Assembly: GCA_002746425.1 (NCBI GenBank)
Contig: NVXB01000004.1
Location: 1-12,137 of the forward strand
Length of the DNA: 12,137 nucleotides
Direction: 5' to 3'
DNA from: Hyphomicrobiales bacterium
Lineage (GTDB): Bacteria > Pseudomonadota > Alphaproteobacteria > Rhizobiales > GCA-2746425
In this document: positions 5,413 to 11,772 of the stretch, one piece after another
Position numbering within the stretch: the stretch's first letter is position 1
Layout: every line of letters begins with the position of its first letter
Translations under genes and position numbers: made by a program
Notes under the pieces: model-generated
What the model saw: the letters and a program-made list of their open reading frames with translations, nothing else
What the model was told of the DNA's origin: nothing
Database searches by the model: none

Positions 5413-5913
5413 GACACGCAGGAAATTCTCGACGCGTTAATTGCCCGTGCAGGAAAATTGATCTGGGCAACCGAGCCACAGCTTGGCTCAAATCTAAGAC
5501 GTGTTGATTTCTGGACATTATCGCCGCACGAAGGCAAGGGCCACGAAGCGCGATCATACGAAATCAAGGTGTCCCGGCAAGACTTCAAACGTGACAGCCA
5601 CAACAAACAAAGAGAGGCGCGACTGTACTCAGATAAATTCTATTATGTAACGCCGCCCGGCTTGTTAAAAAAAGAAGAAATCCCAGATTGGGCTGGGCTG
5701 CAGGAATGGAACGGCGAAAGGTTTTTACACAGAATTCATGCCCCAAACCTGTCCAAGGCTGTGCCCTCTTGGGATTTTGTTAGCTCGCTGTTTCGCACTG
5801 CTGGAGCAATACGCAGAGATACATCGTTTGAAATGCAGGCATTGAAGAATGAGTCTGCCAACTTGAGGCGGAAATTAGAAATGCTCCGTACTCAAAACGA
5901 GGCAGGTGCATAG
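5410..5913 (+). CDS. PD-(D/E)XK nuclease-fold protein, MmcB-like
   Basis: The 167-residue product carries a likely PD-(D/E)XK core: Asp33 in RRVDFWTL, then Glu51-Ile-Lys53 in SYEIKVSRQDF, followed by KQREARLYSDKFYYVTPPGL. The pattern VDFW...YEIKVSR.DF.RD..KQREA...FYYVTP resembles an MmcB/restriction-endonuclease-like family often seen in alphaproteobacterial prophages and near DNA-repair genes. The fold would bind and possibly cleave DNA using divalent metal. The C-terminus (about 135-167) is a heptad-like coiled coil, probably for dimerisation. It abuts the HD gene with no spacing (TAGATG), after a third version of the ribosome-binding cassette. Biological role (DNA repair, recombination or host DNA attack) cannot be decided from sequence alone. 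Confidence 0.68.
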   Translation: MDTQEILDALIARAGKLIWATEPQLGSNLRRVDFWTLSPHEGKGHEARSYEIKVSRQDFKRDSHNKQREARLYSDKFYYVTPPGLLKKEEIPDWAGLQEWNGERFLHRIHAPNLSKAVPSWDFVSSLFRTAGAIRRDTSFEMQALKNESANLRRKLEMLRTQNEAGA

Positions 5914-6126
5914 ATGGACATCCAAAACTGGTGCGCACGGATACAGTTCCCCGGCAAAAAGCCTGTCTTCTATGGCACGGTCCAGGTTGAACGCGGCGCG
6001 CAGATTCACGAGGTTGAACGGGAAGTATATTCGCGAGCTGGCGCATGTTTGCCAGATGGCTTCAAGATCATTGATCTGGTGCCAGGCATACTCATTTTTA
6101 ACGCTGAAAACGAGGCTGGTGGATAA
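5914..6126 (+). CDS. Small hypothetical protein, 70 aa
   Basis: The start codon directly follows the previous stop (TAGATG), with GAGGCAGG as the plausible ribosome-binding site. The product begins MDIQNWCARIQFPGKKPVFY and shows alternating hydrophobic residues consistent with four or five beta strands (VFYGTVQV, FKIIDLVPGILIF), so it may be a small all-beta protein. It has two cysteines but no zinc pattern. No family is recognised. The gene ends in a TAATG overlap with the excisionase-like gene. Its place between the nuclease-fold protein and the integration module is the only functional context. Confidence 0.7.
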   Translation: MDIQNWCARIQFPGKKPVFYGTVQVERGAQIHEVEREVYSRAGACLPDGFKIIDLVPGILIFNAENEAGG

Positions 6127-6386
6127 TGGCTAACACACCGGCAGAAACTCAATCACGCCTGCTTACGGGGAAACAAGCGGCTCAATACATGGGCATGTGT
6201 GAAAACACATTTCGGTCAGCCGTGCCAGTATCTGCGGTTGATTTCGGTGGGAAGCACTCAAGCTTAAAACGCTACGACCGCAAGCAATTAGACCAGTGGC
6301 TTGACCATAAGGCGGGAATAGCCAACGATGATAGCCTTTCACCCTTGGAAAGGTTTCTGCAGAACGATGGTTCGGGTAGTGCTTAA
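6126..6386 (+). CDS. Helix-turn-helix protein, excisionase/AlpA-like
   Basis: The 86-residue product has the layout of small excisionase-type winged helix-turn-helix proteins. LLTGKQAAQYMGMCENTFRS (12-31) forms the first helix-turn-helix, a turn with VDFGGKHSSLKRYD follows (the wing), and RKQLDQWLDHKAG closes the domain. These proteins bind DNA near the attachment site to favour excision (recombination directionality factor) or regulate early genes (AlpA). Position immediately upstream of the integrase supports a role in integration/excision control. ATG overlaps the upstream stop by one base (TAATG), and its 3' end overlaps the integrase start by 20 nt. I infer that levels of the two products are linked. 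A regulatory rather than excision role remains possible. Confidence 0.75.
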   Translation: MANTPAETQSRLLTGKQAAQYMGMCENTFRSAVPVSAVDFGGKHSSLKRYDRKQLDQWLDHKAGIANDDSLSPLERFLQNDGSGSA

Positions 6387-7455
6387 AGGCGTCCATAAAA
6401 CACGTAAGAATCTTGCTGATGGGACTATCAGAGAGTATTTTTATGCTTGGAAAGCGGGCCCAAAATTAATTGGCAAACCCGGTTCGCCTGAGTTCATCGA
6501 AAGTTTCAGAGACGCACACAAACACAAGATATCCAGTTCCCCTGACACCATGGGAGGGTTGGTGGCTCTCTATAAATCAACAAACTTTCAACGGTTAAAA
6601 CCAGCGACACAGCGCGCTTACTTGCCGCACATAAAGGAAATTGAAAAACGTTTCGGGAAGCACCCGTTGCCGGTGAAAGAGAGCGATTACAAAACTTATC
6701 GCCAAAAATTTCTAGCCTGGAGAGATGAGAAAGCCGACCGCCCCCGCACCGCTGACATGGCGTGGTCTGTTGCCAAGAGTATCATGGCATTTGGTGTTGA
6801 CCGCTTCCTCATGACAGTAAATCCGTGCGCTCGTGGCGGTCGTCTTTGGACAGGCACGCGCCAAGGGAGCGTATGGACAGAAAACCTGTTCACTGCATTG
6901 CTGGCTAATTGCTCATACGAACTAGGTTTGGTGTGCCGATTAGCTCTGGAAACAGGCCAACGGCAAGCTGATATATTGCATCTTAAATGGTCAAACTTTG
7001 ATGGGGAGCGGTTTCGCTTCTCTCAAGAAAAACGGGGACACTTTGTGTCTGTGCTTCTCACCCGGTCACTGGCATTGGAAATCAGAAGATTGAAAGACGC
7101 CAATGAAGCGCGCCAAGTCCCCCAATTATTTGTGTGCCTGACCACTCGCAGCAAGCCTTGGACAACAAGCGGGTTGAGAGCCTCTTTCGGGGCAGCAAAA
7201 GACCGAGCAGGAATCAAAGGCCTTACGTTCCACGACATGAGAGGAACCGCGATCACTCGCGCCTATCGCGATCAGGACATCAAAGACCTGTCAGCGCTGT
7301 CAACTCGTTTTGGCCTGTCTATGGTCAGTATACAGGCACTTTTAGACAAGCATTATCTCGCCCCGGATCAAACCAAGGCGGATGACATTGTCTACAAAAT
7401 GGAGAGCAAAAAAGGAACAAAACTCCAAACCGTCTCCAAACCGAGTGACGATTGA
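6367..7455 (+). CDS. Tyrosine recombinase / phage integrase
   Basis: This 362-residue integrase belongs to the lambda-Int tyrosine recombinase family and should integrate the element at tRNA-Lys. The N-terminal ~65 residues form the arm-type binding region (MVRVVLKGVHKTRKNLADG), the SAM-like core-binding domain covers about 65-165, and the catalytic domain follows. Catalytic residues: Arg199 (ETGQRQAD), Lys222 (EKRGH), His289 and Arg292 (HDMR), and Tyr330 (LDKHYLA). The residue normally His or Trp, before the tyrosine, falls in FGLSMVS and appears to be Leu317. ATG 6367 is preferred because the sequence from there resembles the usual start of this family; ATG 6328 would add 13 residues and overlap the upstream gene by 59 nt. 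The stop is 33 nt from the tRNA 3' end. Confidence 0.92.
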   Translation: MVRVVLKGVHKTRKNLADGTIREYFYAWKAGPKLIGKPGSPEFIESFRDAHKHKISSSPDTMGGLVALYKSTNFQRLKPATQRAYLPHIKEIEKRFGKHPLPVKESDYKTYRQKFLAWRDEKADRPRTADMAWSVAKSIMAFGVDRFLMTVNPCARGGRLWTGTRQGSVWTENLFTALLANCSYELGLVCRLALETGQRQADILHLKWSNFDGERFRFSQEKRGHFVSVLLTRSLALEIRRLKDANEARQVPQLFVCLTTRSKPWTTSGLRASFGAAKDRAGIKGLTFHDMRGTAITRAYRDQDIKDLSALSTRFGLSMVSIQALLDKHYLAPDQTKADDIVYKMESKKGTKLQTVSKPSDD

Positions 7456-7488
7456 TTGGTGTATTTTCGGCTAAGTCATTGAAATCAT

Positions 7489-7564
<76 letters not shown>

Positions 7565-7572
7565 ATAGTAGT

Positions 7573-7601
7573 AATGTACTTGCTAAATCACCAAGTGTCA
7601 T
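7573..7601 (-). promoter_or_regulatory. Possible tRNA-Lys promoter
   Basis: On the minus strand ATGACA (7601-7596) and TACATT (7578-7573) are separated by 17 nt, matching -35 (5/6) and -10 (4/6) boxes. Transcription would start only one or two bases before the mature tRNA end, which is unusually short, so the call is tentative. Confidence 0.33.
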
Positions 7602-7607
7602 GCCGCA

Positions 7608-7625
7608 TGCACTTTTTCAAGTGCA
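7608..7625 (-). terminator. Hairpin with GAAA tetraloop after the nucleoside hydrolase gene
   Basis: Just beyond the nucleoside hydrolase stop the minus strand reads TGCACTT-GAAA-AAGTGCA, a perfect 7-bp stem closed by a GNRA tetraloop. No T-run follows, so it is either a weak terminator or a 3' end-stabilising hairpin. It also sits directly upstream of the tRNA promoter candidate. Confidence 0.35.
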
Positions 7626-7628
7626 AAA

Positions 7629-8582
7629 TTAGGTTCTGGCTGCCTTCACCGCATCGGCGGTGCGCAGGCGCTCGATAAAGCGGTTGCGGATTTCGGCTTC
7701 GTTACAGGCCGTGGCAAAGCGAATAGCGGGGCGTGATGCATCATCAACAGCATTTGTGTTTCCAGCCTCCTCGCCCTCCAGCAATACGGTAACGGGGCTT
7801 TCCTCATAGGTGAATAAGTCTGGGTCGGTAATGGCCATCAAGGCTGCGGGGTCGTGTAGGCAGCAGTGGTCGCTGCCTGCAAATTCACGATAGAATCGCA
7901 AATAAAACTCGGAAATATCGTGCAGAAAACCGCCAATTTCTGGGGAACCTGCGCCAATTTCATCAAAATCAGCGGCCACGCAATGAATGTTGGATGTGAT
8001 ATCTAGGCCAACCAAGCGCACATCCAATCCAGAGGAAAACACCCGCTCGGCGGCATGGGGATCATTGTAAATATTAGCCTCTGCGTGGCTTGTGACGTTG
8101 CCTGGCACCGTTACTGCGCCGCCCATAATGACGACGCTGCCAATTTTATTTGGCAAATCGGGGTCCAGATCCAGCGCATGCGCGATATTTGCCAAGGGGC
8201 CAATGGGGCAAAGAGTTAGTGATTTGCCGTGTTCATCGGCCATGGCGCAAATAAACTCAGCGGCGGTGCGGCTGTCTTGGGGCAAATTGGGTGTTGGGGC
8301 ATCGAGATCGCCATAGCCCTCTTTGCCATGGACATAATGCGATGGCTCACGCGGGGCTTGCACATAGGGTTTGTGAACCCCTTCCGCTACTCGCGTTGAA
8401 TGACCTGCAAGCTCTGCCAGATGCCGCGCATTGCGGGTTGCCTGATGGGTATAGACATTGCCGAAAATGGTGGTCATGCCGACAATGTCGATGCGCGGGT
8501 CGGCATAGGCGAGCTGAATGGCCAAGGCATCATCAATGCCGGGGTCCGTATCAATGATGATTTTGTGCGTTTGAATTGTCAT
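7629..8582 (-). CDS. Inosine-uridine preferring nucleoside hydrolase
   Basis: The 317-residue enzyme belongs to the nucleoside hydrolase family, which cleaves the N-glycosidic bond of ribonucleosides to base plus ribose in salvage. The N-terminal DTDPGIDDA (11-19) supplies the aspartate cluster that holds calcium and activates water. MGGAV (153-157), EANIYNDP (168-175) and HDPAAL (243-248) provide further substrate and metal contacts, including the active-site His243. Length (about 310-320) is normal. AAAGG lies about 8-9 nt before ATG on the minus strand. It is divergent from ffh and faces the tRNA, so it is a single-gene unit. Substrate preference (purine, pyrimidine or mixed, as in RihA/B/C) cannot be set from motifs alone. 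No signal peptide is visible, so it is cytoplasmic. Confidence 0.93.
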   Translation of the reverse strand: MTIQTHKIIIDTDPGIDDALAIQLAYADPRIDIVGMTTIFGNVYTHQATRNARHLAELAGHSTRVAEGVHKPYVQAPREPSHYVHGKEGYGDLDAPTPNLPQDSRTAAEFICAMADEHGKSLTLCPIGPLANIAHALDLDPDLPNKIGSVVIMGGAVTVPGNVTSHAEANIYNDPHAAERVFSSGLDVRLVGLDITSNIHCVAADFDEIGAGSPEIGGFLHDISEFYLRFYREFAGSDHCCLHDPAALMAITDPDLFTYEESPVTVLLEGEEAGNTNAVDDASRPAIRFATACNEAEIRNRFIERLRTADAVKAART

Positions 8583-8695
8583 ATATTTTGCCTTTGTTGG
8601 CTCAGCGCGCGGTGTCTTAAAAACGTTCAGACTTCATACCAAATGTTGCACTGGCAGTAAAAGCAAAATCAGAGGCAATGTTGCGACAGGTTTTC

Positions 8696-8724
8696 TTGAC
8701 GCTTTGCACAAAAAGGTCTAAGGA
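8696..8724 (+). promoter_or_regulatory. ffh: Possible ffh leader promoter
   Basis: TTGACG (8696-8701), 17 nt, then TAAGGA (8719-8724) resembles a housekeeping sigma promoter with a good -35 and a weak -10. A transcript from about 8731 would have a leader of about 180 nt before ffh. In the 328-nt gap between the nucleoside hydrolase and ffh this is the best plus-strand promoter I can find. Confidence 0.35.
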
Positions 8725-8761
8725 ACGCGCATCAATCGGATCGTTTTGAAACCGAACCGCC

Positions 8762-8795
8762 GACCGGGGTTCATTAAAGTATGTACCCGGAGGTC
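8762..8795 (+). other. Leader hairpin 1 upstream of ffh
   Basis: GACC (8762-8765) pairs with GGTC (8792-8795), and inside it GGGT (8767-8770) pairs with ACCC (8785-8788) around a 14-nt A/T-rich loop. The small internal loop makes it moderately stable. It lies directly before the stronger hairpin at 8797-8827, so the two would be stacked in the leader RNA. Confidence 0.35.
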
Positions 8796-8796
8796 A

Positions 8797-8840
8797 ACAC
8801 CCGCCAGCGCGTCGCGCCCACGGGTGTGTTTTGCGTTTTT
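8797..8840 (+). terminator. Terminator-like hairpin in the ffh leader
   Basis: ACACCCG (8797-8803) pairs with CGGGTGT (8821-8827). Inside, GCGC-GTC-GCGC (8807-8817) forms a second stem, with symmetric CCA/CCA bulges between the two. A T-rich tract with TTTT (8829-8832) and TTTTT (8836-8840) follows, as in intrinsic terminators, although G and C interrupt it. GGTGT (8823-8827) can alternatively pair with ACACC (8848-8852), which would open the stem. It might end a short leader RNA or act as an attenuator of ffh. It does not contain the conserved 4.5S RNA loop. Confidence 0.42.
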
Positions 8841-8878
8841 GGTTTCAACACCTATTTGGCAATGATCTGGAAACATAT

Positions 8879-8913
8879 GAGGATGCGGGACACCCCGCAG
8901 AGCAGACGCCATG
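8879..8913 (+). promoter_or_regulatory. ffh: ffh translation start with hairpin between Shine-Dalgarno and ATG
   Basis: GAGGA (8879-8883) is the best ribosome-binding sequence but lies 27 nt from ATG. The 16 nt after it form a perfect stem, TGCGGG-ACAC-CCCGCA (8884-8899). Folding it out leaves 11 nt of effective spacing, close to normal. Otherwise only a weak GAG at 8900-8902 remains. Confidence 0.4.
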
Positions 8914-10464
8914 TTCGATACACTATCAGACCGCCTTGGTGGCATACTCGACAAGCTAACGAGACGCGGCGCGCTTTCCGAAAGTGACGTTTCTGCTGCC
9001 ATGCGCGAAGTGCGCCGGGCGCTGATTGAGGCTGATGTTGCGCTTGATGTGGTGCGCGATTTTATTGCCAAGGTGAAAGAACGCGCGGTTGGTGCCGAAG
9101 TCGTCAAATCGGTGACGCCGGGCCAGATGGTGGTCAAGATTGTTCATGACGAGTTGATCGCCATGCTCGGTTCCGAAGGCGAAACCATCAATTTGAACGC
9201 CGCAGCGCCTGTTGCCATTATGATGGTGGGCTTGCAGGGCTCTGGTAAAACCACCACCACGGCGAAAATTGCAAAACGCCTGCTGGAAAAGCAAAAACTC
9301 AAAGTTCTGATGGCATCGCTGGATGTGCGCCGCCCGGCGGCACAAGAGCAGCTGAAAATTCTTGGCGAGCAAATTGGCGTGAACACACTGCCGATTGTGC
9401 CGGATCAAATGCCGGTGGCCATTGCTGAGCGCGCGATTAATGCTGCCAAGCTTGGTGGCTATGATGTCGTCATTCTGGATACGGCTGGCCGCACGCATAT
9501 TGATGAGCCGTTGATGGTGGAAATGGCGGATATCAAACGCGCCACCACACCACATGAAGTTCTGCTGGTTGCAGATGCACTAACGGGCCAGGATGCGGTT
9601 AATCTTGGCAAAAGCTTTGATGAGCGCGTTGGCATTACCGGCCTTGTGCTGACACGGGTAGATGGCGATGGGCGCGGCGGCGCGGCACTTTCCATGCGCG
9701 CGGTAACTGGCAAACCCATTAAGCTGATCGGTGTTGGCGAGAAGATGGACGCCCTTGAGGAGTTCTATCCAAGCCGTATTGCTGATCGCATTTTGGGCAT
9801 GGGCGATATTGTCAGCCTTGTCGAAAAAGCCGCCGAACATATTGATGCCGAGCAAGCCGCCCGCGCCGCAGAGAAAATGCGCAAGGGGCAGTTTGATCTG
9901 GAAGATTTGTCGAGCCAGTTGGGCCAAATGCAGAAAATGGGCGGCATGGGCGGCCTGATGAGCATGTTGCCCGGCATTGGCAAAATGAAAAAACAGATTG
10001 CAGCGTCGGGTATGGACGACAGTGTTTTTGCGCAGCAGCAGGCCATCATTTCTTCGATGACACGCAAAGAGCGGCGCAATCCCAAATTGCTCAATGCAAG
10101 CCGCAAAAAGCGTATTGCAACCGGCTCTGGCACCCAAGTGCAACAAATCAATAAATTGCTGAAAATGCACCGCCAAATGGCCGATGTGATGAAATCCATG
10201 GGCAAGAAAAAAGGTGGCATGATGGGCGCGCTTGGTGGCATGATGGGCGGAATGCCCGGCGGTATGCCAGCGGGTGGAATGCCTCCCGGCATGGGTGCCG
10301 GCGGCATGCCCGATATGGACCCTAAGAAGATTGAGCAGATGGCCAAACAGATGGGTGGTATGCCCAGTGGCCTTGGCGGCCTGCCTGGGCTTTCTGGTGG
10401 ATTGCCAAGTCTGGGCGGCGGCCTCCCCAGTCTTCCTGGCCTTGGTAAGGGCAAAAAGAAATGA
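8911..10464 (+). CDS. ffh: Signal recognition particle protein Ffh (SRP54)
   Basis: Ffh is the GTPase of the bacterial signal recognition particle: with 4.5S RNA it binds signal sequences on ribosomes and docks with FtsY for co-translational membrane targeting. The N domain covers about 1-90. The G domain contains P-loop GLQGSGKT (107-114), DVRRPAAQEQL (138-148), DTAGR (190-194), the TRVDGDGRGGAALS guanine/insertion region (248-261) and GVGEKMDALEEFYPSRI. The M domain (about 310-430) ends with the RNA-binding KKRIATGSG (399-407). The tail from about 430 is a long Gly/Met/Pro-rich repeat with LPSLGGGLPSLPGLGKGKKK, longer than in E. coli but seen in alphaproteobacteria. The start matches the family (MFDTLSDRLGG). 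Its stop overlaps the chorismate mutase start (ATGA), and a structured leader precedes it. Confidence 0.98.
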   Translation: MFDTLSDRLGGILDKLTRRGALSESDVSAAMREVRRALIEADVALDVVRDFIAKVKERAVGAEVVKSVTPGQMVVKIVHDELIAMLGSEGETINLNAAAPVAIMMVGLQGSGKTTTTAKIAKRLLEKQKLKVLMASLDVRRPAAQEQLKILGEQIGVNTLPIVPDQMPVAIAERAINAAKLGGYDVVILDTAGRTHIDEPLMVEMADIKRATTPHEVLLVADALTGQDAVNLGKSFDERVGITGLVLTRVDGDGRGGAALSMRAVTGKPIKLIGVGEKMDALEEFYPSRIADRILGMGDIVSLVEKAAEHIDAEQAARAAEKMRKGQFDLEDLSSQLGQMQKMGGMGGLMSMLPGIGKMKKQIAASGMDDSVFAQQQAIISSMTRKERRNPKLLNASRKKRIATGSGTQVQQINKLLKMHRQMADVMKSMGKKKGGMMGALGGMMGGMPGGMPAGGMPPGMGAGGMPDMDPKKIEQMAKQMGGMPSGLGGLPGLSGGLPSLGGGLPSLPGLGKGKKK

Positions 10465-10766
10465 GTTCTGAACCCTCCATCGCTGACCACGCCATGTCGG
10501 AGCTTTTAAAGATTCGCGGTTCCATCGATAACATCGATGCTGCCTTGATTTACATGCTCGCAGAACGCTTTAAATGCACAAAGCGCGTTGGCGTTTTGAA
10601 AGCTAATAATGATTTACCAGCAGCGGATCCAGCGCGTGAAAAACGCCAAATTGACCGCTTGCGCGAACTGGCGCGGGACGCAGAGCTTGATCCGGTCTTC
10701 GCAGAAACATTTCTTAATTTCATCATCAAAGAAGTCATTCAAAACCATTTGGCTTTGAGAGACTGA
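10461..10766 (+). CDS. Chorismate mutase, AroQ class
   Basis: This 101-residue all-helical enzyme converts chorismate to prephenate for phenylalanine and tyrosine synthesis. Residues matching the E. coli AroQ active site are visible: Arg19 (LKIRGSID), Arg36 (LAERF), Lys47 (VGVLKA), and Asp56, Arg59 and Glu60 in ADPAREKRQ. The last helix FLNFIIKEVIQNH completes the domain. There is no attached prephenate dehydratase, dehydrogenase or DAHP synthase domain, and no signal peptide. Its ATG overlaps the ffh stop, so it is translationally coupled to ffh. The functional link with SRP or ribosome genes is unknown, but the same neighbourhood is common in alphaproteobacteria. No regulatory domain for aromatic amino acids is present. 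Confidence 0.93.
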   Translation: MSSEPSIADHAMSELLKIRGSIDNIDAALIYMLAERFKCTKRVGVLKANNDLPAADPAREKRQIDRLRELARDAELDPVFAETFLNFIIKEVIQNHLALRD

Positions 10767-10802
10767 TACTCCAGACAAACCTAAGGTAAAACGACCAGAA
10801 CC

Positions 10803-11336
10803 ATGACGACGATCCCAACCCTTGAAACTCAGCGCTTGATATTGCGCGGCTTTACCCAAGCGGACTTTGAACCGCTGGCGGCATTCTTTGCCGATGAAGC
10901 CAGCGCGCGCTTTGTTGGAGGTGTCGAAACCTATGCCGGTGTGTGGCGCCGTATGGCATTCTACATTGGGCATTGGGATTTACGCGGCTACGGTATGTTT
11001 GCACTGGAAGACAAAAGCAGTGGCCAGTTTGCTGGCTATTGCGGCCCCTACAACCCCATTGATTGGCCAGAACCTGAGATTGGTTATGGCCTATTACCCG
11101 CATTTCAAGGCAAGGGCCTGATGACAGAAGCCGCAAGGCGCTGCATTTCCTTTGCCTATGATGAGCTTGGCTGGACAACCGCCATGAGCTCTATCGACCC
11201 GAATAACGCCCCCTCGCGGGCAGTTGTGGAACGGCTTGGTGCGCGCTTTGAAAAGCACGCTCAGGTCTCTGACTTCACCGCCGATATCTATCGGCATCTC
11301 GACCCTACTGAATTTCGTAAAACTCTAAATTCTTAA
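10803..11336 (+). CDS. GNAT-family N-acetyltransferase, RimJ/RimL-like
   Basis: The 177-residue product transfers an acetyl group from acetyl-CoA to an amine, in the group with RimJ and RimL. The N-terminus LETQRLILRGFTQADFEPL is typical. The acetyl-CoA binding motif falls in EIGYGLLPAFQGKGLMTEAA (92-111), with QGKG (102-105) as the Q/RxxGxG/A signature. SSIDPNNAPSRAVVERLGAR (129-148) is motif B. The substrate is unknown: ribosomal-protein N-termini, small amines and tRNA-linked substrates are all found in the group. A 36-nt spacer separates it from chorismate mutase and 20 nt separate it from rpsP, so it is probably co-transcribed. TAAGGT about 14 nt before ATG is a weak ribosome-binding site. 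Confidence 0.9.
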   Translation: MTTIPTLETQRLILRGFTQADFEPLAAFFADEASARFVGGVETYAGVWRRMAFYIGHWDLRGYGMFALEDKSSGQFAGYCGPYNPIDWPEPEIGYGLLPAFQGKGLMTEAARRCISFAYDELGWTTAMSSIDPNNAPSRAVVERLGARFEKHAQVSDFTADIYRHLDPTEFRKTLNS

Positions 11337-11356
11337 AACTCCAAGGAAACTAAACA

Positions 11357-11755
11357 ATGGCTGTTAAAATTCGTCTGGCCCGTGGTGGCTCTAAAAAACG
11401 TCCTTTCTATTCAATCGTGATCGCTGATGAGCGCGCACCACGTGATGGCCGTTTCATCGAGAAAATCGGTACATTCAACCCGCTTCTGGATAAAGACAAT
11501 GAAGCCCGTGTTGCCATGGATATGGACCGCGCAAAATATTGGCTTTCTCAGGGTGCACAACCAACAGATCGTGTTGCACGCTTCCTTGATGCCGCTGGCG
11601 TTTTGAAACGCGATGCACGCAACAATCCTAACAAAGCGAAGCCTGGCAAGAAAGCTCAGGAACGTTTGGCTGAAAAAGCTGCTGCAGCTGAAGCAGCAGC
11701 GGCGGCTGCGGCTGAGCCTGCAGAAGAAGCACCAGCAGAACCTGCAGCTGAATAA
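11357..11755 (+). CDS. rpsP: 30S ribosomal protein bS16
   Basis: bS16 binds 16S rRNA in the body of the small subunit and is needed for early 30S assembly. The conserved core is present from MAVKIRLARGGSKKRPFYS through DGRFIEKIGTFNP and AKYWLSQGAQPTDRVAR (residues 1 to about 80). The C-terminal ~50 residues are a basic stretch (NNPNKAKPGKKAQERL) followed by a low-complexity Ala/Glu/Pro tail, AEKAAAAEAAAAAAAEPAEE onward. Such tails are common in alphaproteobacterial bS16 but vary in length. AAGGA lies about 8 nt before ATG. The gene is followed at 17 nt by rimM, the usual partner in 30S maturation, so co-expression is expected. Confidence 0.98.
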   Translation: MAVKIRLARGGSKKRPFYSIVIADERAPRDGRFIEKIGTFNPLLDKDNEARVAMDMDRAKYWLSQGAQPTDRVARFLDAAGVLKRDARNNPNKAKPGKKAQERLAEKAAAAEAAAAAAAEPAEEAPAEPAAE

Positions 11756-11772
11756 GCTACGGATATAATTTG

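Noticed and set aside
5906..6133. Plus-strand frame of 75 codons overlapping the 70-residue gene
   Set aside because: Arg/Ser-rich composition typical of a shadow frame, and the competing frame has the abutting TAGATG start and the TAATG link to the next gene.
8583..8910. 4.5S RNA (SRP RNA) gene upstream of ffh
   Set aside because: I looked for the conserved GGAAGGAAGCAG-like loop and its flanking stem on both strands and did not find it; the hairpins here are different.
9580..10490. Long minus-strand frames opposite ffh
   Set aside because: They mirror the Gly/Met/Pro-rich and G domain codons of ffh, lack ribosome-binding sites and known motifs, and overlap a certain gene.
11670..11755. 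GCAGCTGAAGCAGC-type repeats at the end of rpsP as a tandem repeat element
   Set aside because: They only reflect Ala/Glu codons of the low-complexity bS16 tail; no regular unit length is kept.
11764..11769. Perfect TATAAT before rimM
   Set aside because: No acceptable -35 box lies 16-18 nt upstream (the position holds CCTGCA/CTGCAG), and rimM follows rpsP by 17 nt, so co-transcription is more likely.
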